From Bittarella massiliensis (ex Durand et al. 2017) (GTDB taxonomy: Bacteria; Bacillota; Clostridia; Oscillospirales; Ruminococcaceae), in NCBI RefSeq assembly GCF_001486165.1, contig NZ_LN908975.1, positions 124,001-188,000 of the forward strand: a DNA stretch of 64,000 bases. Reading direction: 5' to 3'. Below, piece after piece: positions 33,736-41,978 of the stretch (position 1 is its first letter; every line of letters starts with the position of its first letter). Position numbers and translations under genes: made by a program. Under the pieces are notes generated by a model that ran no database searches, had not been told where the DNA came from, and saw nothing but the letters and a program-made list of their open reading frames with translations.

Positions 33736-34287
33736 ATGAAATTAAACGAGACGACCGCGGCCCAAAACACGGTGTTTTCCGGCCGCATCATCACCGTCTG
33801 CGACGACGAGGTGGTGTTGGAAAACGGCAAGCGCACCCGGCGGGAGGTGGTCTACCACCACGGCGGGGTCTGCGTGGTCCCCTTTGACGGGGAGAACACC
33901 TATCTGGTGCGGCAGTTCCGCTACCCCTACAAAGAAGTGGTGCGGGAGTCCCCCGCCGGCAAGTTGGAGCCGGGCGAGGACCCGCTGGAGTGCGGCAAGC
34001 GGGAACTGGAGGAGGAGCTGGGGGCGGTGGCCGGCCGCTACACCGACTTGGGCCGCTTCTACCCCTCCCCCGGCTACACGTCGGAGGTGATCCACCTCTA
34101 CCTGGCGGAGGAGCTCTCCTTCACCCAGCAAAACCTGGACGAGGACGAGTTCTTGGAGGTGGAGAAACTCCCCCTGCGCCGGGCGGCGGAGCAGATCCTC
34201 TCGGGCGAACTGGTGGACGGCAAGACTCAGGCGGCCATCCTCAAGGCCGCGGCCCTGCGGGGGCTTTTGGGGGAGGGCAGGCGATGA
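33736..34287 (+). CDS. nudF: Nudix hydrolase, ADP-ribose pyrophosphatase type
   Basis: 183 residues with a complete Nudix box from GKLEPGEDPLE to KRELEEELG (pattern G-x5-E-x7-REL-x-EEL). Features of the ADP-ribose branch are LVRQFRYPYKEVVRESPAG before the box and FYPSPGYTSEVIHLY after it. It would cleave ADP-ribose to AMP and ribose phosphate. The ATG at 33736 follows GGAGGGATTGTCCC. Its stop overlaps the next start (ATGA). Confidence 0.9.
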   Translation: MKLNETTAAQNTVFSGRIITVCDDEVVLENGKRTRREVVYHHGGVCVVPFDGENTYLVRQFRYPYKEVVRESPAGKLEPGEDPLECGKRELEEELGAVAGRYTDLGRFYPSPGYTSEVIHLYLAEELSFTQQNLDEDEFLEVEKLPLRRAAEQILSGELVDGKTQAAILKAAALRGLLGEGRR

Positions 34288-34955
34288 ACTGGCTGGACAA
34301 GCTGGAGCGAAAGGCCGGCCGCTTCTGCATCCCCCGGCTGATGTGGTACCTCTCCGGGCTGATGCTGGTGGTCTTTCTCATCGACCTGCTGCTGCCCCAG
34401 GTCGGCTTTTCAGGCTATCTGGTCTTTGACCGGGCACTGATTTTACAGGGGCAGGCCTGGCGGCTGGTGAGCTTTCTCATCGTCCCCCAGGGAAACACCG
34501 TCTGGATCCTCTTGAGTCTCTACTTCTACTGCGTCCTCAGCGACGGGCTGGAGGCCTGCTGGGGCAGCTTCAAGTTTAACGTCTTTTACCTGGTGGGGGC
34601 GGTGGGGGCCATCCTCTCGGGGATGATCACCGGCCTGGGGTGGAGCGCCTACCTCAACATGTCCATCTTCCTGGCCTTTGCCCTGGTCTACCCCGAGTAC
34701 GAGGTCAACCTCTTTTTCCTCCTCCCCATCAAGGTGAAGTACCTGGGCTTTTTAGGGGCGTTCTACTACTGCATCGCCCTCATCGGCGGCAGTTGGTCGA
34801 CCCGGCTGTCCATCGTCATGGCCTTTTTGAACCTCATCCTCTTTTTCGGAGGGGACTTCTGGGGCCGCATCAAAAGCCGCTGGAAATACCGGGAGAGCCG
34901 CAGGGCCTTTCGCCAGTACCAGAAAAACCGGCAGCGGGGCCCCTGGGGACAGTAG
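34284..34955 (+). CDS. Rhomboid-like membrane protein without catalytic serine
   Basis: 223 residues with six hydrophobic helices between about 20 and 195. The order and the WRLVSFLIVP and NMSIFLAFALVYPEYEV stretches resemble a rhomboid family seen in Firmicutes, but the catalytic GxSG motif is missing. It is therefore probably a pseudoprotease or structural relative. It overlaps the Nudix gene by four bases (ATGA), so they are translated together. The cytoplasmic tail is basic (KYRESRRAFRQYQKNRQRG). Confidence 0.7.
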   Translation: MNWLDKLERKAGRFCIPRLMWYLSGLMLVVFLIDLLLPQVGFSGYLVFDRALILQGQAWRLVSFLIVPQGNTVWILLSLYFYCVLSDGLEACWGSFKFNVFYLVGAVGAILSGMITGLGWSAYLNMSIFLAFALVYPEYEVNLFFLLPIKVKYLGFLGAFYYCIALIGGSWSTRLSIVMAFLNLILFFGGDFWGRIKSRWKYRESRRAFRQYQKNRQRGPWGQ

Positions 34956-34998
34956 GGCGGCTGCCGACGGATCGAGAGCGCAAAAGGGGGATACGGGG

Positions 34999-35751
34999 AT
35001 GAACGGTGCTGTACAGAACAGAAAAGAAAACCTGGCACAGCGGGTTTTCCTCCTCTTGGCGGGGTGGCTCGTCGCCGTGGCGGCGGTGGGGGACGTCTTT
35101 GCACTCCGCCCCTATGTCCTTCCCGGGAGTCAGGTCGTCAAGTGGGTGGCGCTGCACCTCCTCTGCGCCCTCCTCGTCTCCGCCTTTTCCCGGGCCGTGT
35201 CCAGGGGGAGAGAGGGGTGGCGGTGGCAATGCCTGCTGGCGCTCCTCCTCGCCCTCCCCCCACTGACGGGGTATCTGGGGTCGTTTACCGAGCTGGCAAA
35301 CACCCCCCTCCTCAATCCGCTGATGTCCTTTCACAGCGCGCTGTTGTTGGCAAGGCCGATCTGGCTCTGGTTCTCGGCCTGCGCGCTGGGGAGCTGTTGG
35401 CGGGCCCCCGCAAAGGCGGTGTCCCCCGCCAAAGGGGTGGCCGTCGCCCTGGCCGCCCTGGCGCTGGGCTTTGCGGCCATCGCCCTCTCCCCGGATTTGA
35501 CAGCCGCCTTTGTGCGGCAGTACCATTTTCCCCTGTGGGGGGTGTACCTGGCCCGCCCCGGCCTTCTGGTCTCCGGCTTTTTGGGCGGGGTGAGCGGCCG
35601 CCTGCTCTCCCGGTGCCCTGCGAAAAGGCCGGTGCGGGCGCTGGCCGTGGCCGCCCTCGCGCTCGCCTGTGTGCTGGTGGCGCTGAGCGGGCAGACGCAG
35701 GACGCCGCCCTGGCGCTCCTCCTCTTTGGCAGCTGGTATCTCTTCCTCTAG
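34999..35751 (+). CDS. Membrane protein of unknown function
   Basis: 250 residues that I do not recognise. Hydrophobicity suggests about seven membrane helices, e.g. VFLLLAGWLVAVAAVGDVFA, WVALHLLCALLVSAF, GVAVALAALALGFAAIAL and ALAVAALALACVLVAL. There are no charged motifs pointing to an enzyme. It follows the rhomboid-like gene by 43 bases on the same strand and may belong to that unit. The start context (GGGGATACGGGG) is weak. Confidence 0.6.
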   Translation: MNGAVQNRKENLAQRVFLLLAGWLVAVAAVGDVFALRPYVLPGSQVVKWVALHLLCALLVSAFSRAVSRGREGWRWQCLLALLLALPPLTGYLGSFTELANTPLLNPLMSFHSALLLARPIWLWFSACALGSCWRAPAKAVSPAKGVAVALAALALGFAAIALSPDLTAAFVRQYHFPLWGVYLARPGLLVSGFLGGVSGRLLSRCPAKRPVRALAVAALALACVLVALSGQTQDAALALLLFGSWYLFL

Positions 35752-35998
35752 CGCCGCCGCGGTCAACCCCTTTGGCGAAAAAGGCGGTGCGCACCGGCCC
35801 TAAAAAGGGGCCGCACAGGGGGGACCCCACGAGGGGCATTGGAATTTTATCGCATGGCGCGCACTGTCACCGGTGATATAGGCGCTATTTTCTGCCGCCT
35901 TTGCGTCTTCTGTGCCCTTCCTTTCAGGCGGTCTTCTGCGAGAGCGATTTGACACTCCCGGTAAAATCGGGAACTGGGGGTGCCAAAGCGACAAATAG

Positions 35999-36032
35999 AA
36001 AAGGCCCCCGCCTTGAGGCGGGGGCCTTTTTT
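35999..36032. terminator. Terminator after ridA
   Basis: AAAAGGCCCCCGCCT, TG loop, AGGCGGGGGCCTTTTTT; strong and usable from both sides. Confidence 0.9.
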
Positions 36033-36040
36033 CGCGGGGA

Positions 36041-36421
36041 TCAGCCGCGCACGGCGACGGCTTCGATCTCCACCAGACCGCCCTTGGGCAGGGCGGCCAC
36101 CGCCACGCAGGAGCGGGCGGGGAAGGCCCCGTCGAAGTACTTGGCGTAGACTTCGTTGACCGCGGCAAAGTTGCCCATGTCGGTCAAAAAGATGGTGGTC
36201 TTGACCAGGTTGGCGGTGCTCATCCCCTCGGCGGCGAGGATGGCGCAGAGGTTTTTCAGCGAGCACTCGGCCTGTTCGGCCACCCCGGCGGGCATCTCCC
36301 CGGTCTGCATGTCGATGCCCAGCTGGCCGGAGATGTAGAGACTCTCCCCCGTCATGACGGCCTGCACATAGGGCCCGATGGGGGCCGGCGCCTGTTCGGT
36401 GAGTACGGTTTTGCGCTCCAT
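36041..36421 (-). CDS. ridA: RidA family enamine/imine deaminase
   Basis: 126 residues of the RidA/YjgF family, which hydrolyses reactive 2-aminoacrylate made by PLP enzymes. Typical parts are the start (APAPIGPYVQAV), SLYISGQLGID, NLCAILAAEGMSTANLVKTTIFLTDMGNF, and the active-site Arg in PARSCVAVAALPKGGLVEIEAVAV. The ATG follows AAGGGAGAATCGTT. It is a single-gene unit with its own terminator. Confidence 0.94.
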   Translation of the reverse strand: MERKTVLTEQAPAPIGPYVQAVMTGESLYISGQLGIDMQTGEMPAGVAEQAECSLKNLCAILAAEGMSTANLVKTTIFLTDMGNFAAVNEVYAKYFDGAFPARSCVAVAALPKGGLVEIEAVAVRG

Positions 36422-36431
36422 AACGATTCTC

Positions 36432-36728
36432 CCTTTCTCTTCTGGCGCCGGCCGTCAGCCGGTCGCCCGTCTCGCCCGGGCCCCGGGGGCGGGGGTCCAT
36501 CCCCTCTCCGCCGCGGCGCCGGTGTTTAAAAAAAGTATAGCAAAAATTGCCCCTCAGGGAAAGGACGGCCGTCCACACAGGGAAATTTTTTTCTGCAAAA
36601 AGGGCCAAAAGTGGAGGGGAGGATTTGTGCATGCGGTTGCGTTTTTGAATCTTCTAGGAGAAGTGCATAAATTTAAAAGGGGATTGTTATGGAAAGGCAC
36701 AAATCGCCCCATGGAAACAAAACTTCTC
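36432..36728. other. Intergenic region between ridA and deoD with a long inverted repeat
   Basis: No gene is seen here. The ridA promoter side has TATACT on the minus strand at 36534-36539. GATTTGTGC (36622-36630) and GCACAAATC (36697-36705) form a perfect nine-base inverted repeat around 66 AT-richer bases, just before the deoD promoter. It could be an operator pair or part of an RNA. Confidence 0.4.
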
Positions 36729-36757
36729 TTAACAAATGCCGGCAAATGTTGTATCAT
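36729..36757 (+). promoter_or_regulatory. Promoter of the deoD pair
   Basis: -35 TTAACA (36729-36734), 17 bases, -10 TATCAT (36752-36757). It gives a leader of about 230 bases with strong GC hairpins near 36850-36950; no known riboswitch recognised. Confidence 0.65.
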
Positions 36758-36992
36758 ACACAGTAGGATGTTGTACCAATCCAGACAGTCGTGTGGAAGC
36801 GTTTTGCGCGGCTTTCCGCCCCTTTTATGCCCTTTGCGGGCCGAAAAGAGCGCCCCTTGCTAGCCGGGGGCCGGCGGGCCGGAAAACGGGTGCGGCACCG
36901 GGTAAACGGTCTGCTGCCCAGGGGGGATCTGCCCCTCCGGGAGTTTGTTGCCGTTTGGGAAAAAACAAACCGCAAAGGGAGGAAAACAATCA

Positions 36993-37709
36993 ATGGAGAT
37001 GAAGATTACACCGCATATCAATCCAAAAGCTGAGATCGCGCCCCGCATTCTTCTGCCTGGCGATCCGCTCCGGGCGAAATACATCGCCGAAAACATGCTC
37101 GAGAACGCCGAGCAGTTCAACGAGGTCCGTGGGGCCCTGGGCTTCACCGGCACCTACAAGGGCGAGAAGGTCTCGGTCATGGGCACCGGCATGGGCATGC
37201 CCCAGGTCTCCATCTATGTCACCGAGCTGATGAAATTCTACGGCGTCAAGACCCTCATCCGCATCGGCACCTGCGGCGGCATGCTGCCCGATATGCAGTT
37301 GATGGATCTGATCCTGGGCACCGGCGCCTGCACCACCAGCGGCATCAACCGCCACATCTTCAACGGCGACTTTGCTCCCACTGCCGATTTTGAGCTGCTC
37401 AACAAGGCCTACGAGATCGCCAAGGAGAGAGAGATCAAGACCTACACCGGCCTGATCCTGTCCAGCGATATGTTCTACGGCGAGAACAAAAAAGAGGATT
37501 CCGAGATGTGGAAGAAGTACGGCGTGATTGCCGGCGAGATGGAGGGCGCCGCCCTGTACACCATCGCCGCCAAGTACCGCTGCAGAGCCCTGACTATGCT
37601 GTCGGTCAGCGATGGCCCGTTCATCGACAGAGACCTGACCTACGAAGAGAAAGAGAAGGGCCTCAAGAATATGTTCGAGGTCGCCCTCGACACCGCTATC
37701 GCGTTTTAA
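36993..37709 (+). CDS. deoD: Purine nucleoside phosphorylase DeoD-type, copy 1
   Basis: 238 residues of the hexameric DeoD family, which splits purine (deoxy)nucleosides with phosphate. Seen: His in TPHINPK, phosphate site LPGDPLRAKYIAEN, RIGTCGGM, nucleoside site [12 protein letters not shown], and the base-protonating Asp in SVSDGP. The helper Arg (Arg217 in E. coli) is replaced by Lys near residue 220 (EEKEKGL). AAAGGGAGG precedes the ATG. It is followed 28 bases later by a second deoD gene. Confidence 0.93.
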   Translation: MEMKITPHINPKAEIAPRILLPGDPLRAKYIAENMLENAEQFNEVRGALGFTGTYKGEKVSVMGTGMGMPQVSIYVTELMKFYGVKTLIRIGTCGGMLPDMQLMDLILGTGACTTSGINRHIFNGDFAPTADFELLNKAYEIAKEREIKTYTGLILSSDMFYGENKKEDSEMWKKYGVIAGEMEGAALYTIAAKYRCRALTMLSVSDGPFIDRDLTYEEKEKGLKNMFEVALDTAIAF

Positions 37710-37737
37710 GACAACATAAAAAGGGAGGAATTCGATT

Positions 37738-38442
37738 ATGAGTTTACATATTGGCGCCAAACCCGGCGATATTGCTGAAAGCATCCTGCTCCCCGGCGAT
37801 CCCAGAAGAGCGAAGTACATTGCCGACACCTTCTTCGAGAACCCCGTCAAATTCAACGACGTGCGCGGTATGTGGGGCTTCACCGGCACCTACAAGGGCA
37901 AGAAAGTCTCCGCCATGGGCACCGGCATGGGCATTCCCTCCATCAGCATCTATGCCAACGAGCTGATCAGAGAGTATGGCGTGAAGAACCTGATCCGCGT
38001 GGGCACCTGCGGCGCCATGCAGGATCATGTCGGCCTGAAAGACGTCGTCCTGGGGATGGGCGCCTGCACCGACAACGACTTCAACCACCATGTCTTCAAG
38101 GGCATCTACTGCCCCACCGCTGACTTCGAGCTCATCCGCGCTGCCTACTACACCGCCAAAGAGACCGGCGTCGACGTGAAGGTCGGCAACATCTCCTCCG
38201 GCGACATGTTCTACGGCGAGCACGACGAGAAGTCCGACCGCTTCACCGAGTACGGCGTTCTGGCCGGCGAGATGGAGGGCGCTGCCCTGTACACCATCGC
38301 CGCCCGCGAGCACGTTCGCGCCCTGACCATCCTCACCGTCACCGACCACCCCAGTGGAAACCTGACCCCCGAGGAGCGCGAGCTGACCCTGAACACCATG
38401 CTGCAGCTGGCCCTGGACACCGTCATCAAATTCCAGGATTAG
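37738..38442 (+). CDS. deoD: Purine nucleoside phosphorylase DeoD-type, copy 2
   Basis: 234 residues, clearly paralogous to the preceding gene. Seen: [56 protein letters not shown] and the catalytic Asp in TVTDHP. In this copy the helper Arg is kept (PEERELTLN). The differences near the base-binding loop suggest the two enzymes favour different nucleosides. AAAGGGAGGAATTCGATT precedes the ATG. A strong terminator ends the two-gene operon. Confidence 0.93.
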   Translation: MSLHIGAKPGDIAESILLPGDPRRAKYIADTFFENPVKFNDVRGMWGFTGTYKGKKVSAMGTGMGIPSISIYANELIREYGVKNLIRVGTCGAMQDHVGLKDVVLGMGACTDNDFNHHVFKGIYCPTADFELIRAAYYTAKETGVDVKVGNISSGDMFYGEHDEKSDRFTEYGVLAGEMEGAALYTIAAREHVRALTILTVTDHPSGNLTPEERELTLNTMLQLALDTVIKFQD

Positions 38443-38456
38443 TTTTCCGCCTGCCA

Positions 38457-38490
38457 AGAGGCGCGGCCATCCGGCCGCGCCTCTTTTTTT
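38457..38490 (+). terminator. Terminator of the deoD operon
   Basis: AGAGGCGCGGCC, ATCC loop, GGCCGCGCCTCT, then seven T. Confidence 0.92.
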
Positions 38491-38942
38491 GTTTCCCCTC
38501 GCCGCCCTTTTCCCGCTCTCCTCCATCCCGCTTTCCCCCCCTCCGCCCCTCGCCCCGCCGGGGGAGAAGCGGTGGTGCCGGTGGGGGAGGGCACGGGTCG
38601 CCCGGCAGGGCGCCTCCTCCCCCTGCCGCGTTTTGCCCTCGCCCTGCGGCCGCCCCACTCCCGCCTCCCCCTGCGATTTTTTCGCCCATCTCGCGTTGCC
38701 CCGCCTTGCCCTTCGCTCTGCTCCCGTCTCGATTTTGCCCTACCTCCCCTCGTCCCGCCCCGTTTTGCCCCGCTCCACCGCACGCTGCTCTCGTTTTGTC
38801 CCACTTCCTTTTCCCTGCTCCGCCCAGTCCTCCCCTCCCTTTGCCTTTCTTTCGTCCCACTTTGTCTCTGCCGTGTCTTCCCCTCGCTCCGACTCCCTGC
38901 CTCGTTCTCGCCCTGCTCTCTGCTTCGCCGCCGTCCGCCCCC
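38491..38942. other. 450-base pyrimidine-rich intergenic tract
   Basis: Except for the embedded repeat (38544-38630), the plus strand is almost only C and T with scattered short purines, in phrases such as CCCGCTCTCCTCCATCCCGC and CGTTTTGCCCTCGCCCTGCG. The motif [T/G]TTTTGCCC recurs several times. Long open frames here have very biased composition and no homology that I can see, so I do not call a gene. Confidence 0.5.
38544..38630 (-). repeat. Dispersed repeat, copy B
   Basis: About 87 bases. Its reverse complement matches 40361-40447 with roughly eight differences counted by eye. The shared core includes GCCGGGCGACCC, CCTCCCCCACCGGCA and ACCGCTTCTCCCC. Confidence 0.75.
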
Positions 38943-38965
38943 TTCTCTTTTGAGAGTCGGCGGGG

Positions 38966-38971
38966 TATAAT
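38966..38971 (+). promoter_or_regulatory. -10 element of the PEBP gene
   Basis: Perfect TATAAT, 50 bases before the start. The best -35 at 17 bases is only TTCTCT. Confidence 0.5.
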
Positions 38972-39020
38972 AGAGGGCGGAAAAACAGGGCGCGGCAGCG
39001 CCGGAAAGGGAGTGGGCACG

Positions 39021-39515
39021 ATGGTTGTGATCAGCAGCGGCGTGGTGGAGGGGGTCATTGCCGACCGCTTCGGCAAGCGGGGGGAGCAGTTTGGCCCGGG
39101 GGAGGTGCCCACCTACTCCCTCCCCCTGCAGATCTGCGAGCCGCCGCAGGGCACCCAGAGCTACGCCCTGGTGCTGGAGGACCGGGACGCCTTTGCGGTG
39201 ACCCCCGGCTTCTCCTGGATCCACTGGACGGCGGCCAACCTGCAGCGCGACTTTCTCGAGGAGAACGAGAGCGTCTCCGCCCGCGACTTTGTGCAGGGGG
39301 TCAACAGCTGGATCAGCGAGGGCCTGCCGTTGGAGGACTGCACCGGCTACGGCGGCATGGCGCCGCCCGACTGCCCCCACCAGTACGAACTGCGCGTCTA
39401 CGCCCTGGACTGCCTCCTCCCCCTGGAACAGGGCTTTCTCTACGGTGAACTCTACCGGGCGATGGAGGGGCACCTGCTGGACAGCTGTGTCCTCAAGGGC
39501 TGGTACCGTGCGTGA
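39021..39515 (+). CDS. YbhB/YbcL family PEBP-like protein
   Basis: 164 residues of the phosphatidylethanolamine-binding/Raf kinase inhibitor-like fold. Seen: SLPLQICEPPQGTQSYALVLEDRDA, the HWTAANL strand, GYGGMAPPDCPHQYELRVYALD (the conserved GPxPPxGxHxY-type ligand loop) and the final helix region LYRAMEGHLLDS. Bacterial members are cytoplasmic and of uncertain role. AAAGGGAGTGGGCACG precedes the ATG at 39021. Its end overlaps the likely start of the next gene. Confidence 0.88.
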   Translation: MVVISSGVVEGVIADRFGKRGEQFGPGEVPTYSLPLQICEPPQGTQSYALVLEDRDAFAVTPGFSWIHWTAANLQRDFLEENESVSARDFVQGVNSWISEGLPLEDCTGYGGMAPPDCPHQYELRVYALDCLLPLEQGFLYGELYRAMEGHLLDSCVLKGWYRA

Positions 39516-40728
39516 ACGGCTGGCCCCGCCCCGGGTGGGGATGCGGATGGTCAAGACCGCGGTGGCGGTCTTTCTCTGTTTTGCGATCGACGCCTTCCGG
39601 GGCGGGGGGATCCCCTTTTACTCGGCCATTGCGGCGGTGCTCTGCCTGCAGCCCAGCTGGCAGAGCAGCACCCAAAAGGCCCGGGAGCGAACGGTGGCCA
39701 CCTTTCTGGGCGGCTTGGCGGGGATGCTGGTGCTGGCGGCGGAGCGCAGTTGGTTCCCGTCCATCCCCGCCCTGGGGTGGTACGCCCTGGTGGCGGCCTG
39801 TCTCATCCCCCTGCTCTCCCTGACGGTGGTCCTCAAAAAGCCGGGGTCCGCCTATCTCTCCTGCGTGGTGTTTATGAGCGTCACCGTCAGTCACGGCGGG
39901 GATGAAAACCCCTATCTCTTCGCCTTCAACCGAATTGTGGACACCCTCATCGGCATTCTGGTGGCGCTGGCGGTGGGCGGCATCCGCCTGCCCCGCCGGG
40001 GCGGCGATTGCCTGTTGGCGGCCGACCTGGAAGGGCAGTTGGCGCCGGGAGGGACGCTCTCCCCCGCGGTGCGGGTGCGGCTGACCCGGCTCTGCGAGAG
40101 GGGGACCCCCTTGGCCGTCTGCACCGCCCTCTCCCCCTCGGTGGCGCTGGGCCGGTTGGCGGGGGTCCCTCTCACCGCCCCCCTGGCCGTGCTGGGTGGC
40201 GCGGCGGTCTGCACACAGACGGGGGACGACGTTCTGTGGTCGGTCCCCCTCTCGCCGGAGGGGGAGCGGGCCGCCCGCTCCCTCCTGGACGGGGTCGGGG
40301 CCGCCGGGTTTTGCTACTTTCTCGACCGGGAGGGGCTGCAGATCAGCTATGGCCCCGGCCTGCGGCCGGGGGAGGAGGCGCTGCGCCGGGCGACCCGCGC
40401 CCTCCCCCACCGGCACTACCGCTTCTCCCCTGGCGGGGCGAGGGGCGAGGGGGCGGTGCTGGGCTGGCTCGCCCTCCTGCCCGAAAAGCAGGCCGAGGCC
40501 GTCCGGCAGGGGGCGGACGGCGAGGTGAGGGCGGATGGCTATCCCAGCGGGGAGCCGGGGGAGCGCTGGGTCTGGCTGCACAGTCCGGCGGCGGGCTACG
40601 GCCCGGCCCTGGCCGAGATCGCCCGCCGGCTGGGGATGTCCGCCTCCGTCCCCTTCTGGCCCCCCGACGGCCTGACGGGGGAGCGGGCGGTGCGCGCCCT
40701 GGAAAAACGGGTCTTTGGCGGCCGCTGA
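39508..40728 (+). CDS. FUSC/aromatic acid exporter-like membrane protein fused to a degenerate HAD domain
   Basis: 406 residues if started at the GTG at 39508 (AAGGGC seven bases upstream); ATG 39541 is the alternative. Residues 10-165 hold about five helices resembling the ArAE/FUSC family (VGMRMVKTAVAVFLCFAIDA, SAIAAVLCLQPSWQSS). Residues 168-406 resemble a Cof-type HAD phosphatase: LLAADLEGQL in place of D-x-D-G-T, then RGTPLAVCTALSPSVALGRL, LAVLGGAAVC and late PALAEIARRLGM. The second catalytic Asp is Glu175, so phosphatase activity is doubtful. Residues 285-313 are encoded by a dispersed repeat. Confidence 0.72.
   Translation: MRERLAPPRVGMRMVKTAVAVFLCFAIDAFRGGGIPFYSAIAAVLCLQPSWQSSTQKARERTVATFLGGLAGMLVLAAERSWFPSIPALGWYALVAACLIPLLSLTVVLKKPGSAYLSCVVFMSVTVSHGGDENPYLFAFNRIVDTLIGILVALAVGGIRLPRRGGDCLLAADLEGQLAPGGTLSPAVRVRLTRLCERGTPLAVCTALSPSVALGRLAGVPLTAPLAVLGGAAVCTQTGDDVLWSVPLSPEGERAARSLLDGVGAAGFCYFLDREGLQISYGPGLRPGEEALRRATRALPHRHYRFSPGGARGEGAVLGWLALLPEKQAEAVRQGADGEVRADGYPSGEPGERWVWLHSPAAGYGPALAEIARRLGMSASVPFWPPDGLTGERAVRALEKRVFGGR
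40361..40447 (+). repeat. Dispersed repeat, copy A, inside a coding region
   Basis: About 87 bases matching 38544-38630 in the opposite orientation. It is read in frame as a basic His/Arg-rich segment (ALPHRHYRFSPGGARG) within the HAD-like part of the protein. Confidence 0.75.
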
Positions 40729-40839
40729 CCCTTCCCGAAGGGCGGCCGGCTGTGGTATCATAGAGAAAAGAGCGGGCGGCATGGCGCCGCCTGCGCGCCC
40801 GGCCGCAGAGGCTTGGGTGCGGGAGAGGAGTGTGCGGCG

Positions 40840-41415
40840 ATGCCCGGATGGGGTTGGGTCCTGCTGGCCCTGGTGGCGGTTGCTATCTTGCTTTTTGCGG
40901 CGGTGAAGGGGCTGCAGCGGCTCTGGTGGGGGGTGCGCCACTCGGCGGTCGGTCTGGCTGCCGACGTCATCCGCGCGGCGGTGGGGCAGGAGGGCGAACT
41001 CCCCCCCGAGCCCCGCTCCCTGCAAAATGGCGACAGCATCTACGGCCCGCAGATCCAGCGGGATTTCACCGGCTTCAACATCGCCCGCGCCAAGGAATTG
41101 GCCGAGAGTGCGGTGCGCCGCGCCTGCCCCGGCGGCACCGTCCGCAAGACGGTCATCAGCGGCTACGACCGGCGGGCGGAGCGGCGGGTCATCACCTTTC
41201 AGTGCGGGGTGAAGGACGGCCAGCGGGAGCGCAAGTTTGAGGTGGACTACCGCTACCAGGCCCCGGGCTTTGGACAGGGGGAGACGCCGGAGGTCTGCCC
41301 CCGCTGCGGCGGCCCCATCCCCGCCGTCCACGGGGGCAACTGCCAGTTTTGCGGGGCGAGGCTGGACTCGGCCATGGAGGGCAGCTGGGAATGGACCCCC
41401 TGCCGGGAGGTGTAG
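40840..41415 (+). CDS. Membrane-anchored zinc-ribbon protein, unknown function
   Basis: 191 residues. An N-terminal membrane helix (WVLLALVAVAILLFAAV) is followed by a soluble region with the repeated pattern FTGFNIARAKELAESAV and KTVISGYDRRAERRVITFQC. A C-terminal zinc ribbon has CPRCGGPIP and CQFCGARLD, two C-x2-C pairs. The domain faces the cytoplasm if the N-terminus is outside. AGGAG lies nine bases before the ATG at 40840. It is followed after two bases by a P-loop gene. No function can be named. Confidence 0.7.
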   Translation: MPGWGWVLLALVAVAILLFAAVKGLQRLWWGVRHSAVGLAADVIRAAVGQEGELPPEPRSLQNGDSIYGPQIQRDFTGFNIARAKELAESAVRRACPGGTVRKTVISGYDRRAERRVITFQCGVKDGQRERKFEVDYRYQAPGFGQGETPEVCPRCGGPIPAVHGGNCQFCGARLDSAMEGSWEWTPCREV

Positions 41416-41417
41416 CG

Positions 41418-41978
41418 GTGAAACTGGTGATTTTGACGGGCCCCCACGCGGTGGGAAAGATGACGGTGGGCCAGGCCCTGGAGCGGCGCACCGGCCTGCG
41501 CCTCTTTCACAACCACGAGAGCTTGGAGCCGCTGCTCCACCTCTTCCCCGACCGGCCCGACATCTGGGGACCCTTGAGCGACCAGTTCCGCTGGCAGGTG
41601 TTCGACGCCTTCTCCCAGACCGACGCCGCCGGGCTGATCTTCACCTATATGTGGGCCTTTGATGCCCCCGAGGACCGGGCCTATATCGAGCGGGTGCGGG
41701 CGCTGTTTGAGGGGCGGGGCGCGCCCGTCTATCTGGTGGAGCTGGCGGCGGACCGGGCGGTGCGGCTGGCGCGAAACCGCAGCGAAAACCGGCTGCTCCA
41801 CAAGCCCTCCAAGCGCGATCTCCGGCAGTCGGAGGCCCTGTTTTGCCAGTTGGAGGGGGCGCACCGGCTGAACTCCCTGCCGGGGGAGATCGACTGGCCG
41901 CACTACCTGCGGCTGGACAACACCGCCCTCTCCCCCGAGGAGGCGGCCGACCGCATCTGCGAGGCCTTTGCGCTGTGA
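41418..41978 (+). CDS. P-loop ATPase/kinase-like protein
   Basis: 186 residues. The start LVILTGPHAVGKMTVGQAL is a Walker A of the GxxxxGKMT variety found in small AAA_33/shikimate-kinase-like proteins. Later stretches include LRLFHNHES, FTYMWAFD, and RSENRLLHKPSKRDL, where two basic patches could hold phosphate. It probably phosphorylates a small molecule, but the substrate is unknown. The GTG at 41418 follows GGGAGGTGTAGCG. Its stop overlaps the next start (GTGA). Confidence 0.78.
   Translation: MKLVILTGPHAVGKMTVGQALERRTGLRLFHNHESLEPLLHLFPDRPDIWGPLSDQFRWQVFDAFSQTDAAGLIFTYMWAFDAPEDRAYIERVRALFEGRGAPVYLVELAADRAVRLARNRSENRLLHKPSKRDLRQSEALFCQLEGAHRLNSLPGEIDWPHYLRLDNTALSPEEAADRICEAFAL

Noticed and set aside
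36758-36992. A purine riboswitch before deoD
   Set aside because: The conserved three-way junction bases of the purine class are absent.
38426-39112. Arg/Lys/Glu/Gly-rich minus-strand frames in the pyrimidine tract
   Set aside because: The composition is dictated by the purine-rich strand; there are no ribosome sites or recognisable motifs.
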